Shown: piece by piece, positions 1 to 9,211 of the stretch
Layout of the letters: the number at the start of each line of letters is the position of its first letter
Position numbering within the stretch: the stretch's first letter is position 1
Assembly (NCBI RefSeq): GCF_020829625.1
Contig: NZ_JAIVFX010000018.1
Location: 58,578 to 122,577, forward strand
Reading direction: 5' to 3'
Length of the DNA stretch: 64,000 nucleotides
From: Nostoc sp. XA010
GTDB lineage: Bacteria; Cyanobacteriota; Cyanobacteriia; Cyanobacteriales; Nostocaceae
Notes under the pieces: generated by a model
Seen by the model: only the letters and a program-made list of their open reading frames with translations
Database searches by the model: none
Told to the model about the DNA's origin: nothing
Made by a program: the position numbers and the translations under genes

Positions 1-782
1 TCATAACAAGTCCGCGCCAATGCCCGTACAAGTCCTGCTACCATTACCGCTTCGTCTACCGTCTGGCAGACATCTGTGACTCGAAACTCGATTGTCGGAA
101 AGCGTTCAGACAAACGCACATCCCAATAAATCTTTGTTGCCTCCGCTAGACTTTTTGTCTCCACTAAAACTTGTACAAGTGCTTCGTAGTCGGCTAAAGA
201 CTCGAAAATCAGTGGTACTCCAGATAGGGGCCATCGTCCCCAAATCTCGGTACGATAGCTTGCATAACCTGTATCTGTACCTAGCCAGAAAGGTGAGGAT
301 GCTGCCAATGCTAAAAGCGGGGATAGCCACACACGGGAACGGTTCATGACGCTGATTGCCGCTTGGCGATCGCTAATTCCCACATGTACGTGACAGCCAA
401 AGATGACTAGCTCACGGGTGAGTTGCTGATAATCTTCCATCAGCGTTTGATAACGTTCTTTGGGTGTGAGCTGCTGTTGATCCCAGTGTGAAAACGGGTG
501 TGTACCAGCGGCGGCAATTTGGTTACCATCCTTAGCCGCCGCCGTTATCACTTCACGACGCAAACGAACAAGCTCCAAGCGCACATCTGCAAGTGTTCTA
601 CAGATGGGCGTACCAATTTCTATCTGCGAACGCTGGGCTTCTGGCTGTACCTCCAAGCCAAGGGCTTTCTGGGCTTTTGGGAGAACGTGTTCCACACGCG
701 AAGTCAGTTCCCGCGTCGTCGGATTGATAATTTGATATTCCTCTTCGACACCAATAGTAAATTCTTCAGCTTGAGATGACAT
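1..782 (-). CDS. Carboxylate-amine ligase, YbdK/GCS2 family (partial, runs off the left edge)
   Basis: The frame starts at the ATG at 780-782 and is still open at base 1. About 260 codons are visible of a protein that usually has about 380 residues, so the C-terminus is missing. The N-terminus has the family opening FTIGVEEEYQ, then EIGTP, GTHPF, HVHVGI and the block YWDVRLSERFPTIEFR. These match ATP-dependent carboxylate-amine ligases with the glutamate-cysteine ligase (GCS2) fold. Members join a carboxylate to an amine at the cost of ATP; the substrate of this one cannot be read from sequence. No partner gene is visible in the window. Confidence 0.85.
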   Translation of the reverse strand, partial: MSSQAEEFTIGVEEEYQIINPTTRELTSRVEHVLPKAQKALGLEVQPEAQRSQIEIGTPICRTLADVRLELVRLRREVITAAAKDGNQIAAAGTHPFSHWDQQQLTPKERYQTLMEDYQQLTRELVIFGCHVHVGISDRQAAISVMNRSRVWLSPLLALAASSPFWLGTDTGYASYRTEIWGRWPLSGVPLIFESLADYEALVQVLVETKSLAEATKIYWDVRLSERFPTIEFRVTDVCQTVDEAVMVAGLVRALARTCY

Positions 783-1464
783 ACCTGGTGTTTCCTTTAC
801 TTGTTAAGGAATCTTATTGCCACGAGCGGCAACAGTACGATTAATCGGTCGAGTAGGGGCGAACTCTTTTAACAACTAGATGCACTAAATGTTTGCTAAT
901 AACTCCCAAAGTAAAGATGGCTTAATTCAATGAGATAAACATCACTCTGAGGTTGTGGATTACATTACTCCAAAAGGATGTTTGAAAACTCGCATGGTCA
1001 GAATTCATCCTGAATTCTGTATGACTGGCGTTTGAATAAATGGGTTTAATATCCCCTAAACATTGAAAATTTAGCGGTCTATAATGAGTGGCGGGTCTGA
1101 ATCCCCCATTTTCTTGTTCTGATTCCTGTACATGGATAGCAGGACGTTTAGCCCATTTTGGCTTCTGGATTCTTCTAAAAATTTTTCTTTTGTAATAGGT
1201 ATGACCAAACAATTCGCAATGGGCTAACGCCCCGCTCCGCTAACGCAATTTGCAATTCGCAATTTGATTAGGGCGAAAAAGCGAATTAATTGATTAATTG
1301 CCTAAAAGTGGGTACAAGCCCCCATTGATTTAATGGGCGAAAAAGCGAATTCACAATTGCGAATTGCTTTGACTAGCATTAATTTCGGACATTAAGACAG
1401 CATTACACGATATGAGACATTAGCTTTGGTACATATTAAAGCTTCAGATAAGATATAAAATATA
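783..1464. other. Gene-poor intergenic stretch with short repeats
   Basis: I see no convincing gene in these 680 bases. The right part (about 1213-1370) is built from short repeated words. The 17-mer gggcgaaaaagcgaatt occurs at 1271-1287 and again at 1335-1351. Variants of aattcgcaatt and a GC-rich run (gggctaacgccccgctccg) also recur. This is the style of dispersed intergenic repeats in Nostoc genomes. A 96-codon open frame at 922-1212 on the minus strand has no family-like features and was not called. Confidence 0.5.
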
Positions 1465-1500
1465 TTGTGTCAAATAACAAGTTTTAAACGGTATAACAAT

Positions 1501-2922
1501 ATGGAAAACAATAAAGAATACCACATGTCTTCAGATGAATTTCGTCATTGGGGATATCAAACTATTGATTGGATAGCTAATTATTTAGAAACAGTAGAGC
1601 AACTGCCTGTTTTATCTCAATTAGAACCTGGAGACATTAGAGCTAAACTACCAGAAACAGCCCCAGTAAAAGGAGAGTCCTTTGCAGATATTTTACAAGA
1701 TTTAGATAAAATCATTGTACCAGGATTGACTAATTGGCAATCTCCAAACTTTTTTGCTTTCTTTCCTACAGGTATTTCTGCACCATCAATTTTAGGAGAA
1801 TTAGTCAGTGCAGGACTTGGAGTTCAAGGAATGTTATGGGCAACTTCTCCAGCTTGTACTGAGTTAGAAACTCATGTTCTAGACTGGTTAATAGATATGT
1901 TGAAACTTCCCTCTCAGTTTAAATCTTCGACTACAGGAGGAGGAGTAATTCAAGACTCAGCCAGTAGTGCTTCTTTAGTAGCTTTGATAGCAGCTAGAGA
2001 ACAGTTAAAAGCAGATATTAATCAACTGGTTGTGTACACTTCTACTCAAGCACACTCTTCAATTGAGAAAGCTGCCAGAGTAGCGGGAATTAAGCAAGAA
2101 AATTTACATTTAATTGAGGTTGATGCTGATTATAGAATGTGCCCAGAATTACTACAACAGCAAATTATTACAGATATTAAATCTGGGTTAATCCCTTTTT
2201 ATATTGCTGCTACTGTGGGGACAACCTCATCTCATGCCATAGATCCATTAAGAGAAATAGGTGCGTTCGCTCAAGTATATAACATTTGGCTCCATGTTGA
2301 TGGCGCAATGAGTGGTACAGCAGCTATATGTCCTGAGTATCAGTGGATTCATCAAGGATTAGAACTAGCAGACAGCTATTGTTTTAATCCTCATAAATGG
2401 ATGCTAACTAATTTTGATTGTACCTGTTTTTATGTCAAAGATCGAGCTAAACTAATTCATGCACTATCTATCATGCCTGAATTTCTCAAAAATCAAGCTA
2501 GTACGTCTGGTAAAGTTATTGACTATCGAGATTGGCAGATTTCTTTAGGACGTAGATTTAGAAGTCTCAAACTGTGGTTTGTAATTCGGCACTATGGTAT
2601 AGAAGGCTTACAGTATTATATTCGTAAGCATATTGCCTTAGCACAAGAATTTGCTGAATGTGTAAAATCTCATCCTCGTTTTGAGCTAGTTGTGAATCCC
2701 CCATTAAATTTAGTATGTTTTCGCCATAAATTGGGTGATGCAATTAACGAAAAAATTATTAACAATATCAACTCTTCAGGTAAAATCTATCTTACTTCCA
2801 CCAAACTGGAGCAAAAATTAACTTTAAGAATGTCAATTGGACAAGCAACCACAGATAAAATACACGTAAAGCAGGCTTGGCAATTAATTTGTAAAACTGC
2901 TGAAGAGATAGAAAATAATTAA
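1501..2922 (+). CDS. PLP-dependent aromatic-L-amino-acid decarboxylase family protein
   Basis: A 473-residue group II PLP decarboxylase, close to the usual length of about 470-490. Visible landmarks are MSSDEFRHWG near the start, NWQSPNFFAFFP, the glycine/serine stretch TTGGGVIQDSASSA, the PLP-contacting AIDPLREIG and HVDGAMSG, and the lysine of FNPHKWM (about residue 299) that forms the Schiff base. The family removes the carboxylate of aromatic amino acids (DOPA, tryptophan, tyrosine or phenylalanine) to give amines; substrate choice is not clear here. The frame is open upstream to a TTG at 1465, but the ATG at 1501 fits the usual N-terminus. An MFS transporter follows 141 bases downstream on the same strand and could export or import a related compound; that link is inference. 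Confidence 0.88.
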   Translation: MENNKEYHMSSDEFRHWGYQTIDWIANYLETVEQLPVLSQLEPGDIRAKLPETAPVKGESFADILQDLDKIIVPGLTNWQSPNFFAFFPTGISAPSILGELVSAGLGVQGMLWATSPACTELETHVLDWLIDMLKLPSQFKSSTTGGGVIQDSASSASLVALIAAREQLKADINQLVVYTSTQAHSSIEKAARVAGIKQENLHLIEVDADYRMCPELLQQQIITDIKSGLIPFYIAATVGTTSSHAIDPLREIGAFAQVYNIWLHVDGAMSGTAAICPEYQWIHQGLELADSYCFNPHKWMLTNFDCTCFYVKDRAKLIHALSIMPEFLKNQASTSGKVIDYRDWQISLGRRFRSLKLWFVIRHYGIEGLQYYIRKHIALAQEFAECVKSHPRFELVVNPPLNLVCFRHKLGDAINEKIINNINSSGKIYLTSTKLEQKLTLRMSIGQATTDKIHVKQAWQLICKTAEEIENN

Positions 2923-3063
2923 CTCAATAAACACTAATAACCCCAAAAATAAAGCTATCTATTCCACCCAATACAGGGAGATGGGTATGAAGTTATTTTT
3001 GAGGATTATCAACTGAGTAAATCTAAGCAATCAAATCGTCTGGAGCAAAAGCATTTTTATCCG

Positions 3064-4251
3064 ATGGGATACGATCAACGTAGCTTACCACCTTTGTGGA
3101 TTGGGGTAGCGATCGCCTTATATGCCTTTATTGCCATTGGTGTTGCTGAAGGCGGATTAGGCGTTCTTCTGCCCTCTATAGTGTCTACATATAACTTGAC
3201 TCCAGCCACTGTTACCCTGCTGTTTGTAAGTCAAATTAGCGGCTACATTCTAGCAGCATTCACCAGCAGTCTGGTGAGTAGCCGTCTGGGGTTAGCGCGA
3301 ATGTTATTGATTGCTGCGGTTGTGCTGACAATGGCGCTGATAATTTACGCCACCTCACCTTACTGGTTGTTTATGGTTGCTGCTAGATCAGTGTTGGGAT
3401 TGGGTATTGGGCTGATTGATGCAGGGATCAATACTTACATTGTGCAAGATTCGCGTAGTGCAAATATGATTGGTTTACTCCATGCTTTCTATGGCATTGG
3501 CGCATTATCGGGGCCCACAATCGCCACTACTTTGCTATCACTTGGCATGAACTGGCGACAGGTTTATTGGGTGTTAGCTGGCATCGTCAGCCTATTGATT
3601 GTAAGTGTCTTGGGTGCGATAATTTCTCGCTACACACCAATGACGCTACGGGTATCGACATCAAATACAACTGCCTTAGAAAATTTGGGGCGCTCGCTGC
3701 AAAATCCAGTAGTAGTGCTAACGGGGTTACTCTTGTTGGTTTATGTTGGTATAGAAGCTTGCATCGGCAACTGGGCATACACTGTGCAATCCGTCGCTCG
3801 CCAAACTCCCGAATTGATTGCTGGTTACAGCGTTAGTGCCTACTGGCTAGGATTAACATTGGGACGTTTCATCTTAGGTTATTTCTTGCAATGGCTTGGG
3901 GCAGTCGGCACAATCAGTATGTCGCTGAGTCTTTTAATGATTGGATTGCTTGCTTGGTGGCAACTTCGGGATCAATGGATTAGCTTACCCCTAATTGGCT
4001 TTGCATTGGCAGCAATCTTTCCCGCCACCATCTGGTTGATACCTCAACGATTACCAAATGACTTGGTTCCTGCGGCTGTTAGCTTTGCTACCAGCATCGC
4101 CAGTTTTGGAGCAGCGATCATACCCACTGGAGCAGGCTGGGTTGCAAGTTGGGCAAGTTTAGAAATTATTCCAATGTTGATGCTGCCATTGGCGCTCGTA
4201 ATGGTGGGCTTACATTGCTGGCTAGTGCAACATTCGCTAAGAGGCAAGTAA
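3064..4251 (+). CDS. MFS transporter (12 membrane segments)
   Basis: A 395-residue, strongly hydrophobic protein with about twelve membrane helices in two halves. Segments begin at WIGVAIALYAFIAIGVAEG and end at PMLMLPLALVMVGLHCWL. The first half has the typical MFS arrangement, with LGLARMLLIAAVVLTMALI after helix 2 and GLGIGLIDAGINTYI around helices 4-5. It most resembles the FucP/major-facilitator permeases for small organic substrates, but the substrate is unknown. The reading frame is open for about 36 codons upstream of this ATG without a start, which may be a leftover of an older gene end. It lies downstream of the decarboxylase on the same strand. Confidence 0.85.
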   Translation: MGYDQRSLPPLWIGVAIALYAFIAIGVAEGGLGVLLPSIVSTYNLTPATVTLLFVSQISGYILAAFTSSLVSSRLGLARMLLIAAVVLTMALIIYATSPYWLFMVAARSVLGLGIGLIDAGINTYIVQDSRSANMIGLLHAFYGIGALSGPTIATTLLSLGMNWRQVYWVLAGIVSLLIVSVLGAIISRYTPMTLRVSTSNTTALENLGRSLQNPVVVLTGLLLLVYVGIEACIGNWAYTVQSVARQTPELIAGYSVSAYWLGLTLGRFILGYFLQWLGAVGTISMSLSLLMIGLLAWWQLRDQWISLPLIGFALAAIFPATIWLIPQRLPNDLVPAAVSFATSIASFGAAIIPTGAGWVASWASLEIIPMLMLPLALVMVGLHCWLVQHSLRGK

Positions 4252-4471
4252 GGTATTCATGCAGGGATTGGCACCTTAACTGTCTTATCAGTATATTTAA
4301 GCCAATTATTAAGGATTTTGCTCCCGATTCAAGCTTTGAAATTCATTGCTATATACCAATAAGACAGCCTGGGGATTGGCAGAGTTTACAGTTTAAGCAC
4401 AAGCCTTGAAAAAATATACCAGCCGTCAAAACAATTCAAAATTCACGCATGAGTAATTTCATTATTAAGAT

Positions 4472-5095
4472 TCACTTTTTGAACAAGAATGATACAAGTC
4501 TGGGTGGTTTATTTTGATCTTGCTCATGCCACCACTCGTTGAAATCCTCAAGCTGGAAACCATAATTTTTGGCTGCCTGAAAAAAATCTGATAGGTGATG
4601 TATAAATGCTGGGATTTCAATCACTTCTTGATTTCTTTGAAAATTAGCTTTTGTGCCTCGATACTGTCTGAATGGATGAAGTTCACAAATGAAAAAGTAT
4701 CCTCCTGGAACGAGTACACGGGAGGCTTCTGAAAAAATTTTTGACAAATCTTTGATGTGTTCTAAAACGAGATTACAGGTGATCAAATCAATAGACTTGT
4801 TGCTGCAAATCCATTGCTTTGTAATGTCTGCGGTAATGAACGTCACGTTGACTGAATTTACTTTCTCTTTCGCCTTCTCGATCATGGCTGTTGAAAAATC
4901 AACTGCATAGACTGTTTGGGCAATTTGTGATAAAAGCAAAGTATTTTTGCCTGTGCCACAGCCAATTTCAAAGACTGATTTACATCTCTTACGCATTAAG
5001 ATTTCTTTAGTAACGATTTGATCCAAATCGCGCGTCAGGTTTTGATCAGCATCATAGGTGGTTGACCAATTATCGTATGCGGCTTGAACACTCAT
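4472..5095 (-). CDS. Class I SAM-dependent methyltransferase
   Basis: A 207-residue methyltransferase of the small Rossmann-fold type. Motif I is VFEIGCGTGKNT (about residues 40-51), the acidic end of beta-2 is VYAVDFS, motif II/III is FITADI, and the DLITCNLVLEHI segment is the post-motif typical of UbiE/Methyltransf_11 proteins. Such enzymes move a methyl group from S-adenosylmethionine to a small molecule; the acceptor is unknown. The gene is alone on its strand, convergent with the MFS gene and about 220 bases from it. Confidence 0.85.
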   Translation of the reverse strand: MSVQAAYDNWSTTYDADQNLTRDLDQIVTKEILMRKRCKSVFEIGCGTGKNTLLLSQIAQTVYAVDFSTAMIEKAKEKVNSVNVTFITADITKQWICSNKSIDLITCNLVLEHIKDLSKIFSEASRVLVPGGYFFICELHPFRQYRGTKANFQRNQEVIEIPAFIHHLSDFFQAAKNYGFQLEDFNEWWHEQDQNKPPRLVSFLFKK

Positions 5096-5251
5096 ATTGA
5101 CTCAGAAATGGCTACATTTTGGTGAGTAGAATTATCCTACATTTACTTATTATGCAAAATATTCCTATTAAGCTTACGAGCTTATGTGTAACTCGATGGA
5201 TGGGCTGAGGTACAAAGCCCATCCTACCGCGCTTGAGTGCAAACGACATTC

Positions 5252-5620
5252 TTATTTCTGTTTGCAGGTTGTGGTAAGTTCTACATTGTAGAAAGTCCCA
5301 GGTTTGGGATTAATTGAAGGCAACTGCTGGATAAAAGCATTAAATGTTGTATTGCTTGTGCCGAAGCCAGCTTCAGCACAAGCAGATAAACCTCCTTCGA
5401 TGGGAATAGATCCGGTACTGGGACTATATACAATGAATTTATCAACAGTGCCAGTGCCAACCCCAAACCCAATAATCTGACGAACTGTTCTCAAAGCTCC
5501 ATTATCTAAGGCACCACCAATGCTGCCAATACTGATATTAACCGCACGACTTTCAGCCACAGCTGGCGCACTAATCGACAATACTGCCCCAACAATCATC
5601 AAACAGGTGAACTTCAACAT
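5252..5620 (-). CDS. Small secreted protein, unknown function
   Basis: A 122-residue protein. The ATG at 5620 is preferred over an upstream in-frame start because GGAG lies about nine bases before it and because it gives a clean signal peptide: MLKFT, a hydrophobic core, then SAPAVA-ES as cleavage site. The mature part is rich in glycine and serine and has two cysteines (LSACAEAG and LTTTCKQK) that could form a disulfide. I do not recognise the family. It is not obviously linked to its neighbours. Confidence 0.6.
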   Translation of the reverse strand: MLKFTCLMIVGAVLSISAPAVAESRAVNISIGSIGGALDNGALRTVRQIIGFGVGTGTVDKFIVYSPSTGSIPIEGGLSACAEAGFGTSNTTFNAFIQQLPSINPKPGTFYNVELTTTCKQK

Positions 5621-5923
5621 TATTCTCGACTCCAACAAATTGAAAAACTAATAATTAGGTTTCGACATGATTACTTCAGCATTAGGTCTTTCCTTTTCTG
5701 AAGAATGTTAATTTCTTAAAAATTCTTTATAAAATCGCCTTTGCAGACAGACCCCTGGCTGTCTAATGTCTAATCAGTATTTAAAGTATTTAAAGGCTTG
5801 AGACTCAAGCTACTGTGGGGCATCGAAAAGCAGTTGAGCAAACTTTCAATCGCAAAAAGCCAGCCTTTCACCTCCAAGGTCATCCATCGGGGCTAGCGAG
5901 TCACCAATGACCATGAAAATTGC

Positions 5924-5957
5924 AAATCCCTCAAAACGTGGGCGCTTAGAGGGATTT
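5924..5957. terminator. Hairpin, probable terminator of the EF-hand gene
   Basis: A nine-base perfect stem, aaatccctc (5924-5932) with gagggattt (5949-5957), lies just downstream of the stop of the leftward EF-hand gene at 5993. The U-run on the minus strand is short, so termination is likely but not certain. Confidence 0.5.
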
Positions 5958-5992
5958 TGGGTATTGATATTTGGTATTGGGTTTTTTGACAG

Positions 5993-6226
5993 CTAGGTTA
6001 AATTATCTGCTTTCTTAACGGCTGACTTTAATTCTTCAAAGGTAATACTACCGTCAGAGTCTGAATCATAATTTACTAGCAATTCCTGGGGAGTACTGAT
6101 ATTCGTTTCTGATGAAATGATTGTACTTAAGCCAGGACTTAAAAAAAGATCATTAATGGAGATTTTGCCGTCTTGATCGGTATCTAATTTATTAAAAAGA
6201 GATTGAAGCTCTTGCTCGGTTGCCAT
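5993..6226 (-). CDS. Small EF-hand calcium-binding protein
   Basis: A 77-residue protein with two EF-hand loops, DTDQDGKISIND and DSDSDGSITFEE, each with acidic residues at the calcium positions 1, 3, 5 and 12 and glycine at 6. The frame is open upstream to 6364. That extension overlaps a recognisable coding remnant on the other strand (PEP-CTERM tail, 6231-6506), so I place the start at the ATG of MATEQELQ (6226). It probably acts as a small cytosolic calcium buffer or sensor. No partner is visible. Confidence 0.7.
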   Translation of the reverse strand: MATEQELQSLFNKLDTDQDGKISINDLFLSPGLSTIISSETNISTPQELLVNYDSDSDGSITFEELKSAVKKADNLT

Positions 6227-6230
6227 AAGG

Positions 6231-6506
6231 CTTGATTCTGGGTCGAATTGGAATTTAGTAGTTGATTTTGGCATTGCTTTTGATGCTCCAAGATATATCC
6301 TAGAAAGAACTTCAAGCTCTGAAATTACCTTGACGGGTGCAGTGGGACGGGCAGGAACATACATCTATCAAGATTCTGCTGTCAATATTACCCTGAGTTC
6401 TTCATATACATCAGTAGCTGAACCCACTTCCCTACTAGGTCTATTGTTTGGAGTTGGTGCAATTGCTGTCTCTAAAAAAGCTGGTAAGACGAAATCTGAA
6501 GCATAA
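6231..6506 (+). pseudogene. C-terminal remnant of a PEP-CTERM surface/exported protein
   Basis: This rightward frame has no start codon but reads as protein to the TAA at 6504-6506. Its end has the layout of a PEP-CTERM sorting signal: VAEPTSLLG, a hydrophobic stretch (LLFGVGAIAVS), then the basic tail KKAGKTKSEA. Upstream there are beta-rich, Thr/Ser-rich residues such as SSEITLTGAVGRAGTYIYQD. In the intact family this tail directs export and processing by an exosortase-type system. Here the N-terminal bulk is missing, and the remnant runs into the opposite-strand EF-hand gene. Confidence 0.55.
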
Positions 6507-6541
6507 ATTACTCAACTCTTTACCAAAGCTTTATCGATCTT

Positions 6542-7510
6542 CTACACCACCGCCAACCAATCGCACACCACAGACCTACAGTCGCTCCCAAAGTTAACCC
6601 AAACTTGCCACTGCCCCAGATATCCATTCCAGTAAGGTTCACTATCAGCAACGCCGATAGCTTTGCCAACTTTTGAGACTAATTCACTGTAGAAGGAGCC
6701 AGCGCTATCCAAGCCTTGCTGCATTTTCAGTTTCAGCCCTTTCCAGGCTTGTTCTTGGGGGCTGGACACTACCTCTTCTAATATTTGGGAGGTTGTGTCA
6801 ATCACTGGTGTCGACAAAACTATATTATTCGTGACTGACACCAACTCACAAGAAAACGCTTCATCTCGATTGAACCACTGCCCAAAAATTGAATCACGCT
6901 GATCATCAGGAGCAACAAAGCGATAGACGCACTCCCGATTTTCACGCTTACCCAACCGACCGACGTAATCCAATTTCAAATCAATCTTGGCAAGTAACTT
7001 CTGAGCGATCGCCACAGGGGTAAGTTTTTCTGAGATACTGACATTCAGGTAATTCTTGATAACGTGCCGATGTGCTACAGCCAGCGCTTTAAACTCCACC
7101 ATCTTTTCATCAGACCCCCGCAACTGAACGTCTGGCGTAAGAAACTGCAACAGATTTAGATTTTCCAGTAACAACACAGCAGGCAACATCTGCCCCTTGT
7201 TAAAATCTGGTTTCCAAATCGAATTTTCCCCTGCTTCCAACTGCGTTTTTGCTCGTTTGGCATCACGGTTCGTCAAAAACTCTCGCCCCAGCGTCAAATA
7301 GTAGTGCATCCGCAGTTGAGGATACCAGCCGTCGTCATCTTTCTCCACAAGCTCAGGGGTAACATCAACTTCATAACGACGGGACAATTCCGCCTTGCGC
7401 TGTTGATATCGCTCGGTTTTCGTTTTGGCACGTTTATCTTGCAGTTTCTTCAGTTCGGTTGGGGAGAGTTCAACAGCAGGGGTTGCAACGAGACGCGGCA
7501 AGTTTAACAA
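6542..7510 (-). pseudogene. C-terminal fragment of a CyRepA1-like plasmid replication protein
   Basis: The 322-codon frame starts only at a TTG and has no real N-terminus. The sequence (HYYLTLGREFLTNRDAKRAK, IWKPDFNKGQMLPAVLLLE, LQLRGSDEKM-like text) matches what I know as the C-terminal part of large cyanobacterial plasmid replication proteins of the CyRepA1 type, usually around 1000 residues or more. The primase/helicase-like N-terminal region is absent, so it should not work as an initiator. Its left end abuts the P450 fragment with a seven-base overlap. It is evidence of past plasmid material here. Confidence 0.6.
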
Positions 7511-8070
7511 CCAGTATCGGCGGCAAGATTCATTTTTACTCCACCTTGAGGAGCCAATAAAAAACCTCGACGAGATAGAGTAACAGGCGTTTTTTCCTCT
7601 AATTTCAATTGATAATTTAAAAGAATCGTCGCCAGAATTAATTCCATTTCAAATAGAGCAAATACTTGACCTAGACATTGACGAGAACCTCCTCCAAAAG
7701 GACAAAATTCATAAGATGAATATTTCCGATTAATAAACCTTTCCGGTTGAAAATTTTCGGGTTGGGGATATAAATCTTCTCGGCGATGAGTTAGGTAAAT
7801 ACAAGGTAGCACATATGTCCCAGGAGGAACGTGATATCCTCTTAAATTAACAGAGCGTAAAGTAATTCTAGGAAAAGTGAAAAGAATTACAGGATAAATC
7901 CGCAAAGTTTCTTGACAAATTGCTGTTAGATAAAGAAGTTGAGCAATTTTGATCGGATCGGGAGTATTTAAACCTTGTAACTCATACAACACTTTCTCAT
8001 AGACTTTTGGTTGTTGATGAATCCAGTACAAAGCCCAAGCGAGTGCAGCGTCCTTGTTAAGTTCCTCAAT
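7504..8070 (-). pseudogene. C-terminal half of a cytochrome P450
   Basis: The frame reads from directly behind the stop codon of the UbiA gene, in the same frame, to a TAA at 7504-7506. It starts in the middle of the I-helix (ALAWALYWIHQQP), then has the K-helix ETLRIYP with its ExxR motif, the PERF motif, and the haem loop FGGGSRQCLGQVFALFEM with the cysteine ligand. The N-terminal half and the oxygen-binding AGxxT part of the I-helix are missing, so it cannot be an active monooxygenase. An internal ATG at 8031 could give a 175-residue product, but that would be non-functional. Confidence 0.8.
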
Positions 8071-8964
8071 TTATAATTTTAAAAAACTGAAAATCATCCC
8101 AAAAAGCAATACAGAGCTAATCCAGACATTTTGAGTGAACATTTGATTGTAGGCAGTATTTGGAAGTTCTGAGTCAAGCAATTGTATAAACTGCCAAATC
8201 CAAGCACTAGTTGCAATTATCAAACTAATCCAGAAACTCAGTTGCAATTGCATATAAAAGCCTAGCAAACCCAATAGTAAGGCAGCAGTTGCATAGCAAA
8301 CCATAACAGCAACAGGAGCATATTTACCAAAAAACAGAGCGCTGGACTTAACGCCAATCCGTTGGTCATCCTTGCGGTCAGACATAGCGTAAATAGTGTC
8401 GAATCCCACAGCCCACAGGGCAGTTGAGCTACACAGCAACCAAGTAGTAAATTCTATCTGCTCATTCACCGCAGTCCAGCTAGTCAAAACTACAAGACCC
8501 CAAATTATTGCCAGTAATAACTGGGGAACTGGAAATACCCGTTTAGATAATGGGTATAAAATAATTACCGGAAGTGTTCCAACCCATAACCAGAACGAGA
8601 GTGGTTTTAAAGCAAAAGCCAGCATTGCATTCAAGCCCACAGAGATCACAGCAACCATGATCCCGACAGAGACTGAAAGCGCACCAGAAGCTAAGGGACG
8701 CTCACGCGTTCTTTCCACTTGTGCATCAATATCTCGATCGCACAAGTCGTTGATCACGCAAGTTGTAGCACTAGTAGCTAAAGCAAAAAAAATGATCAGG
8801 TTAACAAGTGGTATTGATGGCATTCCCTTCGCTGATAAAACAATACTCCAAAGGGCTGGAATTATTAAAATTAACCGTCCAGTGGGCTTTTCCCATCTTA
8901 GAAGTCGGACAATTTTATGCCAAAAAGGCTCTTTTCTTCCTTGAGATTCTGATTGAGTAAGCAT
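8071..8964 (-). CDS. UbiA-family prenyltransferase
   Basis: A 297-residue integral membrane protein with eight to nine predicted helices. It has both aspartate-rich UbiA motifs: NDLCDRDIDAQVERT (about residues 72-86) and DTIYAMSDRKDD (about residues 189-200), which bind the polyprenyl diphosphate through magnesium. The length fits 4-hydroxybenzoate polyprenyltransferases (about 290 residues), which in cyanobacteria act early in plastoquinone synthesis. A role with another aromatic acceptor is equally possible. The stop codon directly abuts a P450 fragment, so a rearrangement ended exactly at this gene's 3' end. Confidence 0.82.
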   Translation of the reverse strand: MLTQSESQGRKEPFWHKIVRLLRWEKPTGRLILIIPALWSIVLSAKGMPSIPLVNLIIFFALATSATTCVINDLCDRDIDAQVERTRERPLASGALSVSVGIMVAVISVGLNAMLAFALKPLSFWLWVGTLPVIILYPLSKRVFPVPQLLLAIIWGLVVLTSWTAVNEQIEFTTWLLCSSTALWAVGFDTIYAMSDRKDDQRIGVKSSALFFGKYAPVAVMVCYATAALLLGLLGFYMQLQLSFWISLIIATSAWIWQFIQLLDSELPNTAYNQMFTQNVWISSVLLFGMIFSFLKL

Positions 8965-9211
8965 AAGTTGGCTCCCACTGCATTTGTAGTTACTAATGCC
9001 AAGTTCATTATGATCGCGCCTACAGATTAAATCCTAATTTCTGAATTACGAATTACCAATTGGTATTAATTATCCTGTCTGAGAATGGTAAACAGCTTAT
9101 CTTTCGTATTTCAGAGGTTAATCAACTATGATCCGCTTTCAGTTGTTCATTAGAGAATTGATTTTCTCTTCACAATCCAATAACTCTGTAAAGCCTCAAT
9201 AAACTGCATAG

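Noticed and set aside
922..1212. A 96-codon minus-strand open frame
   Set aside because: No start with a ribosome binding site, no family-like pattern, and it lies in an intergenic stretch rich in dispersed repeats.
6227..6364. N-terminal extension of the EF-hand protein
   Set aside because: The bases match a PEP-CTERM tail on the other strand, so the extension is unlikely to be translated.
8396..8944. A 182-codon plus-strand frame inside the UbiA gene
   Set aside because: It is antisense to a gene with two clear UbiA motifs; its own sequence has no plausible domain.
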